Shown piece after piece: positions 56,393 to 64,000 of a stretch of DNA of 64,000 nucleotides. The notes below the pieces were generated by a model. The model did not search any database. It saw only the letters and a list, made by a program, of their open reading frames with translations, and had not been told where the DNA came from. Source of the DNA: Macrostomum hystrix. Its lineage: Eukaryota; Platyhelminthes; Macrostomidae. The position numbers and the translations under genes were made by a program. Numbering within the stretch: the stretch's first letter is position 1; every line of letters begins with the position of its first letter. Location: positions 4,371,001 to 4,435,000 of the forward strand of contig CATNEN010000002.1 in NCBI GenBank assembly GCA_950097015.1, written 5' to 3'.

Positions 56393-56702
56393 GTGAGTGG
56401 CGGAGCGGTCTAACGCGTTTGACTCTCGCACCAAGGTCCCTGAGCTCGATGCCACAGCCAGGCCTCATTTATTTGGGCGCAGCAGCCGAGAGAGTGCTTG
56501 GAAGCTTGTCGTGCAATTTACGCCATCGATACTGGCTGAAGATGAGATGAAGATCAGGGCAGATGTACACACCTGTGTGAGCGTGTACCTGTGTACGGTA
56601 TCTGTGTGCGTGTGTGCTCAGTAGTCAGGAGTGTGCTGGCTGCGGGTCGAGTGTCACCAAACGATGTGCCATTGCCCACAGCCCTCCTGCAATTTTTATT
56701 AG
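56393..56702 (+). mobile_element. SINE family 1, copy G (intact tRNA-like head)
   Basis: GGGGTGAGTGGCGGAGCGGT, then CTAACGCGTTTGACTCTCGC and ACCAAGGTCCCTGAGCTCGA give A-box- and B-box-like sequences. The family-1 body follows, ending AGCCCTCCTGCAATTTTTAT. Possible short duplication agcaac on both sides. Confidence 0.9.
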
Positions 56703-57954
56703 CATTAATTAGCAACAATAGCACTAGCAGCAGCAGCAGCAGCGGTAGCAACCAGTAGCAGCTGAGGGATCAGCAGCAGCACAAGCAGCACCAGCCCGGG
56801 TCATGGTCACTGCTGGATAAGTGGCGTAAGAACGAAAGCGTCCTAAATTGTTGCTGGTGGAGGGTCCTGCGACTGACCAGGCGCTACCACCTTTGCTCAC
56901 TGGCCGGCTCACGCCCCCGGCATGGCCGCGTCCGGTTCTCTGGTTGGTACGTCTGAGATGACGTCAGCGTTGACTAGCTCCGGGGAGGATGATATACTAT
57001 GGCTTGTGCTGGCAGCAACTACCCCCTCCGGTGTCCGGGATGATGCGTGGCTCACTCGCCTTGTCGGACGGCCTGGCCTATGCCCGCCTGGTGTGCTAGC
57101 CTATTGGGGTAGGGCTAAAAGAAAGCAAAGCAAAGAAAGCAGCAGCAGCAGCAGTAGTCGTCGGTCACCATCGCTACTGGCAGCCGGCGTCTCGCGCGAC
57201 TCATCGACGGGACCAATCGCCGGGAGTGAGTGGGTAAGCGGCTAGTGTCGCTGCCTCACTTTCCAATGGTCGCTGGTTCGTTCCTCCCTCCAAGTCACGA
57301 TTATTTCGGGCTTAGTTGGAGGTTTGCGAAGTAGTGACTTGCGGAGATGCACCTTATTCTGTGAAACCAAAGCTAATTAAAAAATAGCTTAACCCCTACC
57401 TTCTGCATGTCTGCTTGTTTTTGTTTGCGTTATGTGCGTTGCACCGAGTGTGAGGCATTGTATGGGGAGTTGGGCGTGTGTGCACCGGCCATGCGTGCTC
57501 TGAGCGGCGAAGTTTTACGAGCCGTCTGCGTGCGTGGCTTGGTCCTCTCGTCCCTACCCTTCAGGCATCTTAAGTTCTCCCCTGGTTTGGTCTGCTCTGT
57601 GCGTGTGCGGGCCTGGGGTGAGAGGCATTCCGGCTGCCGCCCCCTTCCCCGCTTGGCTTGCTGCTGTGTGTGAGGTGCCTGAGTCGCTCGCACCGGCGGG
57701 ACACAATGCCTGTGTGGTATGAGTCAGACCAGGCCTACGGGCTAAGGTCTGCGATGCCTCACACCTGCAGTCGTTTTTTGAGCAGGCCTGGCAGGAAGGA
57801 GCCCTGTACCTCCGGGTGCAGGGATCCCTCCACGCTGTCCCGTCAGCTGACCCATGGGTACACGTCCCGCGAGTGTTCAAGGCTGACCCTAGGGCAGCCG
57901 GACAGAATGGGCAACAGCGCTGGATGACCCATCCAGGGCCTCTGGCCAAACTGG
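56703..57954. other. Region between SINE G and LINE-B monomers
   Basis: Contains (AGC)n runs near 56727 and 57139. A stretch 57226-57293 with GTGGGTAAGCGG and CTGGTTCGTTCC resembles a degenerate tRNA-like A/B-box pair. GC rises after about 57400, where the 5' UTR of LINE-B may begin. No gene called; the ORF at 56922-57245 could be a LINE remnant but has no diagnostic motif. Confidence 0.4.
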
Positions 57955-58630
57955 GTACCTCTAGCCCTGGCTGGAGGGAAAGGTGTCACCCTTTGACCTT
58001 AACAGGGTATGCGGCGAGTCCGCAGCTTTCGTGCACCTGTGCGTGATCAGGTACCTCTGGCTACGGCTCTGAGGGAGAGGTGTTACCCTTTGACCTTGAC
58101 AGGGTATGCGGCCAGTCCGCAGCGTCTCGCGCACCTGTGCGTGATCAGGTACCTCTGGCTACGGCTCTGAGGGAGAGGTGTTACCCTTTGACCTTGACAG
58201 GGTATGCGGCCAGTCCGCAGCGTCTCGCGCACCTGTGCGTGATCAGGTACCTCTGGCTACGGCTCTGAGGGAAAGGTGTCACCCTTTGACCTTAACAGGG
58301 TATGCGGCCAGTCCGCAGTTTTCGTGCACCTGTGCGTGATCAGGTGCCTCTGGCTACGGCTCTGAGGGAAAGGTGTCACCCTTTGACCTTAACAGGGTAT
58401 GCGGCCAGTCCGCAGCGTCTCGCGCACCTGTGCGTGATCAGGTACCTCTGGCTACGGCTCTGAGGGAAGGGTGTCACCCTTTGACCTTAACAGGGTATGC
58501 GGCCAGTCCGCAGCGCTCGTGCACCTGTGCGTGATCAGGTACCTCTGGCTACGGCTCTGAGGGACAGGTGTCACCCTTCGACCTCAACAGGGTACGCAGC
58601 CAGTCTGCGGGCCTGGCACTGCTTTAGGTG
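57955..58630 (+). promoter_or_regulatory. 98 bp tandem monomers, putative LINE-B 5' UTR promoter
   Basis: Seven monomers beginning GGTACCTCTGGCTACGGCTC, with phase marks at 57955, 58051, 58149, 58247, 58345, 58442 and 58539. Each contains CACCCTTTGACCTTAACAGG and CACCTGTGCGTGATCAG. They end about 110 bp before the ORF1 ATG, in the position of the promoter monomers of some L1 elements. Promoter function is inferred. Confidence 0.75.
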
Positions 58631-58742
58631 TCCTCTTATGCCTAAGGTCTCACCGCGCTGAGGGGCTGAAAGGTCCGGGGAGTCTATCCGGCCATTAGCG
58701 GTTTTTATTTTTATTCTCTTCTTTCTCTTTTTCCAGCGACCT

Positions 58743-60230
58743 ATGGAGTCCCACTACAGCTCCAGCACGTCCCAGGACCCTGCTGAAACGCCGACCCCGG
58801 CCGGCGACGCAGATCCTCAGGACCAGCGCCAGGGCGACACCGGTTCCACCGGCGCCCAAAATTCATCCTGCTCCTCCGCCACTCAGGAAAACACCAGAGC
58901 GGCTGGATCAAAGAGCAAACGCTCCCCTTCCACGCAAGCCCGCAGCCTCGCCCGCCTCCAGGAATTCCGGCGGCGAAAACAGGAAGTACGGTTGGCTGCG
59001 AAATCCGCGCCAACCACCGCCCCCGAGGAGGGGGCCGGCAACTCTGCGAACATCGCGGAGGAACCGGCACCCAACAAGGAGGCGGACTCCTCGCGCCGTC
59101 CGGGAAATCCGGAAGCGCGGAAAAGTGCCGCCCAGGCCTCTGGGGCATCCGGTTCCTCTCGCGGCGGAACCTCTCACAGTCATCCGGAAACTCCGACGAC
59201 TGCTGGGGGGCCCGTTGCGGGAGGCGCCGGCCAAACCACAAGGCCAAAGCGCACTTACGCTGCTATGGCAAAGAGGCAGCCGGCCTTGGTTATCCGAGGC
59301 CAGGAGACGCCCCTCACAACAGCGCAACTCGACCAGATCTGGCGCAGATTGGACTCCCATCTGGTCAAACTGGCACTGAGCGGCACTGTACTGCACGTCC
59401 TGAAGACCGACATCCAGGACCAAGCCCTCATTGTCCAGCCTGCCGACAACCAGTCCGGACAGCAACTCCTCGAGATGCTGAAATCCTTCGACTGGGGCAC
59501 GGAAATGGGCAACCTGTTTATCTACAGGGAGGACGAGCGCCCCCAGACACACCGTCATCGTGTTTGGATTCCAGCTCGCAGCGCCATCACCAACGCCGGA
59601 GAACTGCGCCGCCTGCTGTTGGCAATCCACCCGGATCTGCCAGCAAACGGTGTCGTGGTTCATGAAACCATCACCAGACCTGGTGGAGACGGTTTCACGG
59701 CCATCCTAGGATTGTCGGACAGCTGGATGCTCCGCTGCCCAGACATGTCCTACATCAGTGCAGGCCTCACTCGAATGCAGATTTTCAGCTTCGAGTCCGA
59801 CGCCACTCGCCCGCCGCCCCCGGAAAAGCGGAAACGGACGAACCAGAGCTCTGCCGGGCCCCTGCGCCCTGGAACACAGACTCCTGATCGTCACGACCAC
59901 TCCGAGGATGCGGACCCTATCAGGGGCAAAGCCGCGCGAGCCGCAACGACAGGCGGACGTGGTAAGGGCCGGAAACCCGCCCGCAACACCATCCGTGCTG
60001 GCTTGACTCAGCGCGCCAGACAGCTGTCGGACCCCAACAGTGGACGCCACCGCAGCACCACCCGGCCCAATGTTTCATCGGAACCCCCAGCGGAAAACCG
60101 GGTTGAGGACACGGACGCCGCTGTTGCGGCAGCCCCGGCCTCAACTCTGGATCCGATTCAGGAGGAACCGATGGAGCTCGGGCAAAACACCGGCGAGGAC
60201 GAGGAATCGCTCCTGAACAACTCGCCGTAG
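58743..60230 (+). CDS. LINE-B ORF1, gag-like nucleic-acid-binding protein, 495 aa
   Basis: ATG at 58743. The first 170 residues are Ser/Ala/Pro/Gln-rich and disordered-looking, with basic clusters ([19 protein letters not shown]). A folded middle (about 175-370) has alternating strands and helices ([59 protein letters not shown]). This pattern resembles the RRM-like DUF4780 fold found in ORF1 of some LINEs, a resemblance judged by eye. The C-terminal 120 residues are basic and Pro-rich. I see no CCHC knuckle. By family knowledge ORF1 proteins package the element RNA. The ORF ends at TAG 60228. Confidence 0.8.
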   Translation: MESHYSSSTSQDPAETPTPAGDADPQDQRQGDTGSTGAQNSSCSSATQENTRAAGSKSKRSPSTQARSLARLQEFRRRKQEVRLAAKSAPTTAPEEGAGNSANIAEEPAPNKEADSSRRPGNPEARKSAAQASGASGSSRGGTSHSHPETPTTAGGPVAGGAGQTTRPKRTYAAMAKRQPALVIRGQETPLTTAQLDQIWRRLDSHLVKLALSGTVLHVLKTDIQDQALIVQPADNQSGQQLLEMLKSFDWGTEMGNLFIYREDERPQTHRHRVWIPARSAITNAGELRRLLLAIHPDLPANGVVVHETITRPGGDGFTAILGLSDSWMLRCPDMSYISAGLTRMQIFSFESDATRPPPPEKRKRTNQSSAGPLRPGTQTPDRHDHSEDADPIRGKAARAATTGGRGKGRKPARNTIRAGLTQRARQLSDPNSGRHRSTTRPNVSSEPPAENRVEDTDAAVAAAPASTLDPIQEEPMELGQNTGEDEESLLNNSP

Positions 60231-60265
60231 GCCAGCAGATAGCCGCACGGACCGCCCCTCCTGGG

Positions 60266-63200
60266 GTGAGCTTCCTGCAGCTGAACCTGCACCACTGCAT
60301 CGCGGCCTCGACCAACCTGGCGCGTGTGGTGGACTTCGAAAAACCGGGCATCATCCTCCTCCAAGAGCCCTGGACGAAGAAAGGTAAGATTCCGAACATT
60401 CCTGCTGGTTTTGACTGTTTTTTCATGTCCCAAAACCCCAGGGCTGCTGTGTTCGCGACTACCGATCTTAAAGCTTGGTATAGACCAGACCTCTCTGACA
60501 AAGACCTCTGTGTCATCCAAACCAACCACATTCTCCCGAACCGCACCGTCATCATCGCCTCTATATACATTCCTGGTGACGGTCCTGCGGTTCCGCCCAG
60601 TCTCACTTCCCTCGTGGACTACTGCTCAGACCGCGACTTTGAGCTGCTGGTGGCAGGCGACATTAATGCCCACCACACCCACTGGGGCAGTGTTACCTCC
60701 AACTGCAGAGGCGAGGATCTCCTTGCCTACATCTGCACCACAAATATTGAGTTCTGCAACTCGGGTGGCACACCCACCTTTGACAATGGACGATGGACGG
60801 AGGTCCTTGACGCCACCCTCGCCTCTCAGGGCCTGATCCCTCTGATTAGGAACTGGCAGGTGTGGGACGAAGAGGAATCTCTGTCTGACCATCGCTTCAT
60901 TCGTTTCCGGTTGCTAAGCTCCTACTCCAAGCCTGGTATTCTGTGGAGAAGGAACGCCCGGAATACTGACTGGACGGCCTTTGCGGAATCCGTGAAGCGC
61001 CAGACCAACCAGTTAGAATCCGTTGTTCCTGCCACCTGTCAAGAAGTGGACGATCTGGCTGATCTACTCAGCATGACCATCTTGACAGCTCATGAAACCT
61101 CTTGCCCTCTTAAAGCCTACAAAGGCAAAAAATCCGCTCCCTGGTGGAACCCAGCGCTTGGAACCCTCCGGCGAAAGGCCAAATCCCTCCAGCGGATTGC
61201 GCGGAAAAGCAAGGACCCAGCTGACCTGACCGCCTACCAGAATGCGATTCGTGACTTTAAGCGTGACACCAGGAAAGCGAAGTCCGAAAAGTGGCGCCAA
61301 TACTGCTCCGAGCTGGAGGGCGCCCGCCCAACTTCTCGCGTTGTAAAAGCGCTCACTCTTGACAAAATGTCGAAGCTCTCAGTGATCAAAAGACCGGACG
61401 GCCGGCTTGCTGAGAATCCTGGCGAATCGCTGGACATCATGCTCGCCAGCGCCTTCCCCCAGACTGCGCCGCTTCAGGACCCGCCGGACCACACTCCGGG
61501 TGGACACATCCTTGCGACAACTATTATCACTAGAGAACGGACAGCTCGCGCTGCTAACTCCTTCTCGCCTTTTAAGTCGCCTGGACCTGACAACATTTAC
61601 CCCGCCTTCCTACATGAAGCGGTAAAAAATGACAGGTTCCTCGGCCTCCTTTGCAACCTGTTCAAGGCCTGTATCACCCTCGGGTACGTACCCAGGTCTT
61701 GGCAGGAAGCCACTATCGTCTTCATCCCCAAACCTGGGAAGGGAGACTACCACTCCGCCAAAGCCTTCCGCCCCATCAGCTTAACATCTTTCTTTCTTAA
61801 GCTGCTTGAAAGGCTTGTTCTTTGGCGCCTCCTTCACGTTGAGCTGAGGAACTCCCCGCTCTCCGCCAACCAGCACGCCTTTCGATCCGGACGTTCCATC
61901 GAAAGTGCTCTGCATGCCATTGTCGACAAGCTGGAGCGCGCCGTGCTTGGCACCGGTTTTGCTCTCTCGCTTTTCCTCGACATTGATGGTGCCTTCGACA
62001 ATGTGCTCTTCGGAGCCTTTAGGCGAGCCCTGGAACGCCGGGCTACGCACGAGCACCTCACCCGCTGGATCATGTATATGATCTCTCACCGAACTGCCAC
62101 CTCGCACCTGCTTGGACACTCCCGTTCTGTGAATGTCCAGAAGGGAGGCCCGCAGGGTGGCGTTCTCAGTCCGATCCTTTGGAACCTTGTCATGGACGAA
62201 CTGCTCTGCAGCCCTGACCCGGACCCGGTCCAAAAAATCGGCTATGCTGACGACGTCACCGCCACCGTGGCCGGACCGTCTCCCCCGGTCCTTAGAGACC
62301 TTCTGCAAGCTTTCATCCACCGTGCCGAACGCTGGGCCAATGGCTGCGGCCTCAAACTCTCTGAGTCCAAGACCGTCGCCATTATGTTCACCAGCAAACG
62401 AAACTGGAGGATTGAGCCTCTCCTTCTCTATAACAAACCAATCGCCATGGAGAAGCAAACCAGATGCTTAGGTGTCATCCTCGACCACAGGTTGAGCTGG
62501 ACACCTCACGTCAAATTCAAAACCCGTAAAGCTCTTGCGACGCTCGCGCAGATTCGCAGAGCCTTCGGCGCCACCTGGGGCCTCACCCCCCGCCGTCTCT
62601 GGTGGATTTACACTACCATTGTAAGACCGGCCATCTCTTTTGCCGGCTTCATCTGGAATAGTGCCCTGGAGACCAAAGGGGTCCTGGAGGCCCTAAACAA
62701 GGTGCAGGGCCGTGCTTGTCGAGCCTTCATGAGTGCGGCACCCTCCACTCCCTTCGCTAGCATGAATGCCTTCCTGGACCTTCCCCCTTTAGATCTTTTT
62801 ATCAAGGGGGAGGCGATGAAGACGGCTCGTCGTCTTCTGGACGCGGGTATCTCCATCCGGAAGCAACTTGCCTTCAGCAAGCGGAACCTCCAGGCCCATG
62901 GCGACCTCAGCCTACGGGACCTGGACGCAGCAGGAGGTCTCAAAATTCTCTCCGACGGAATCCCGTCGACGCTGTGCCCACCGCAAAAATTCAAAACCAG
63001 CATTCCGCCTCGCCAGGAAGTACGTGACCACGGCCAACCCCGTGAAATTCACTGCTTCACCGACGGATCGCAAATCAACTCGGTCTCTGGTTTCGGCTAC
63101 TGCATTATGTCCGGAGGGAAAACTGTGGCGACCTTCTCCCAGCACACCGGCATAAACTCTACTGTTTTCCAGAACGAAGTTCTGGCCATCAGCTCCTGCG

Positions 63201-63970
63201 CCCTGGAGCTGATCTACCAAAACGTCCATGGAGCAGAAATCTTCCTCCACTCGGACAGCCAGGCGGCGATCCATGCCCTTGGACGCACGCACACCTGCTC
63301 GCGCACAGTCCTTGACTGCGTCGCGCAACTCAACCGCTTAGGGACCCACAACAAGGTGTCCCTAAGGTGGATTCCAGGGCACTCTGGCCACCCTGGTAAC
63401 GAATTGGCCGACAGCCTCGCCAAGGCCGGTTCGACGGGTTCGCTTTTTGGCCCCGTGCCTGCGGTCTCCACCCCTACCGCCGTCGTCAACACTCGGATTA
63501 ACCAGTGGGTGACCTCAAAGCACAAGGACAGATGGATCAATACCGCCGATTGTCGGCAGTCTCGCGCTGCTGTCCCTTGTCCCTCCACTGCCCTTCGCAA
63601 AGCCTTGCTTGGACTGAACCGCAAGGACATCAGGGCAGTCACCATGGCCCTCTCTGGCCATGGCTGTTTCGCCAGGCACCGCTTCCTGCAAGGCAAAATC
63701 CGCAGTGAGGAATGCCCCTTCTGCCTCTCCTATGTTGAGGATGCAGAGCATTTTATTTGCGACTGCCCCGCCTTCACTCAGGACCGGCTCACCTATCTCG
63801 GCCCAAACCCGGATCTCCCCGACGTTTTCAGGCCTGAGAACATCTGCCAGCTCGTCCGATACCTGAGGGCCACCGGGCGAGCAACCCTCCACCTCCTGGA
63901 CACTCCGGAGGAGGACCGCGCTGCGGACGCCGGCACCACCGGATCCCCCTGCGCGACACCGCAGCTCTAG
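60266..63970 (+). CDS. LINE-B ORF2: APE endonuclease, RT, RNase H, zinc knuckle
   Basis: Intact, about 1,234 codons counted from 60266. The endonuclease has [30 protein letters not shown] and SDHRFIRF (about residues 1-215). RT motifs are [73 protein letters not shown] and GYADDV (catalytic YADD about 659). RNase H has [10 protein letters not shown] (about 931), HSDSQAAI and [16 protein letters not shown] terminal CPFC...H...C knuckle starts near 1149. EN plus RT plus RNase H is typical of the I/R1/LOA group; it copies the element RNA at a nicked target. No ATG precedes the endonuclease start in this frame; the first is at 60425. The frame overlaps ORF1 in -1, so translation by frameshift or non-AUG initiation is likely. 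Confidence 0.93.
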   Translation: MSFLQLNLHHCIAASTNLARVVDFEKPGIILLQEPWTKKGKIPNIPAGFDCFFMSQNPRAAVFATTDLKAWYRPDLSDKDLCVIQTNHILPNRTVIIASIYIPGDGPAVPPSLTSLVDYCSDRDFELLVAGDINAHHTHWGSVTSNCRGEDLLAYICTTNIEFCNSGGTPTFDNGRWTEVLDATLASQGLIPLIRNWQVWDEEESLSDHRFIRFRLLSSYSKPGILWRRNARNTDWTAFAESVKRQTNQLESVVPATCQEVDDLADLLSMTILTAHETSCPLKAYKGKKSAPWWNPALGTLRRKAKSLQRIARKSKDPADLTAYQNAIRDFKRDTRKAKSEKWRQYCSELEGARPTSRVVKALTLDKMSKLSVIKRPDGRLAENPGESLDIMLASAFPQTAPLQDPPDHTPGGHILATTIITRERTARAANSFSPFKSPGPDNIYPAFLHEAVKNDRFLGLLCNLFKACITLGYVPRSWQEATIVFIPKPGKGDYHSAKAFRPISLTSFFLKLLERLVLWRLLHVELRNSPLSANQHAFRSGRSIESALHAIVDKLERAVLGTGFALSLFLDIDGAFDNVLFGAFRRALERRATHEHLTRWIMYMISHRTATSHLLGHSRSVNVQKGGPQGGVLSPILWNLVMDELLCSPDPDPVQKIGYADDVTATVAGPSPPVLRDLLQAFIHRAERWANGCGLKLSESKTVAIMFTSKRNWRIEPLLLYNKPIAMEKQTRCLGVILDHRLSWTPHVKFKTRKALATLAQIRRAFGATWGLTPRRLWWIYTTIVRPAISFAGFIWNSALETKGVLEALNKVQGRACRAFMSAAPSTPFASMNAFLDLPPLDLFIKGEAMKTARRLLDAGISIRKQLAFSKRNLQAHGDLSLRDLDAAGGLKILSDGIPSTLCPPQKFKTSIPPRQEVRDHGQPREIHCFTDGSQINSVSGFGYCIMSGGKTVATFSQHTGINSTVFQNEVLAISSCALELIYQNVHGAEIFLHSDSQAAIHALGRTHTCSRTVLDCVAQLNRLGTHNKVSLRWIPGHSGHPGNELADSLAKAGSTGSLFGPVPAVSTPTAVVNTRINQWVTSKHKDRWINTADCRQSRAAVPCPSTALRKALLGLNRKDIRAVTMALSGHGCFARHRFLQGKIRSEECPFCLSYVEDAEHFICDCPAFTQDRLTYLGPNPDLPDVFRPENICQLVRYLRATGRATLHLLDTPEEDRAADAGTTGSPCATPQL

Positions 63971-64000
63971 TTGCCCGTGGTCGCCAGGGGCTAGCGGAAT

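Larger units (their letters stand above)
57955..64000 (+). mobile_element. Non-LTR retrotransposon LINE-B (3' end beyond window)
   Basis: Monomer array, ORF1 and ORF2 in sequence with both ORFs intact. There are no terminal repeats. The 5' limit is uncertain and may lie as far left as about 57300. The 3' UTR and tail are cut by the window edge. Confidence 0.9.

Noticed and set aside
59706-62458. Minus-strand ORFs over LINE-B
   Set aside because: Antisense shadows of ORF1 and ORF2.

Overview
The window is nuclear DNA from an animal, most likely a protostome invertebrate. A spiralian such as a free-living flatworm is a guess that the sequence alone cannot settle. All host genes are split by GT-AG introns. 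Exons are GC-richer than the AT-rich introns, and the DNA between exons is packed with private minisatellite arrays, two tRNA-headed SINE families and two non-LTR retrotransposons (LINEs). I see no operon, no bacterial or viral replication gene, and no CRISPR array.

Three host genes all lie on the minus strand. (1) 26-1858: a two-exon Mab-21 / cGAS-like nucleotidyltransferase of 553 aa with its catalytic acids present. (2) 5280-26054: a ten-exon orthologue of p120 RasGAP (RASA1), 941 aa, with the order SH2-SH3-SH2-PH-C2-RasGAP and the arginine finger retained. (3) 29399-54920: a nine-exon NMDA-type ionotropic glutamate receptor, about 1,211 aa (or 1,036 aa with an earlier stop), most like GluN3. 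Every splice junction used was checked by hand for GT-AG and for reading phase, and all are in frame.

Introns and spacers hold at least fifteen unrelated tandem arrays: CAG compound 3.2-4.3 kb, 31 bp unit 7.4-9.1 kb, 15 bp unit 11.8-12.4 kb, 30 bp unit 14.3-15.8 kb, 32 bp unit 16.7-18.4 kb, pure purine 19.2-20.0 kb, 21 bp unit 32.6-38.1 kb, 33 bp unit 51.5-54.3 kb, and others. Long ORFs called through these arrays are artefacts of unit lengths divisible by three. SINE family 1 has seven copies and SINE family 2 has five. A 5'-truncated LINE with an intact ORF lies inside a CTG-type array in a receptor intron (40.9-43.7 kb). A long LINE with gag-like ORF1 and endonuclease-RT-RNase H ORF2 fills 57.9-64.0 kb, preceded by seven 98 bp promoter-like monomers.

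The most striking observation is RASA1 intron 5 (12955-13312). It is exactly one SINE plus one copy of its 9 bp target-site duplication. The duplicated site contains AG|GT, so the insertion made its own donor and acceptor, and splicing restores the uninterrupted PH-region coding sequence. A second is that the phase-0, 240 nt SH3 exon of RASA1 is flanked by long inverted repeats in its two introns, an arrangement that favours exon circularisation or in-frame skipping.
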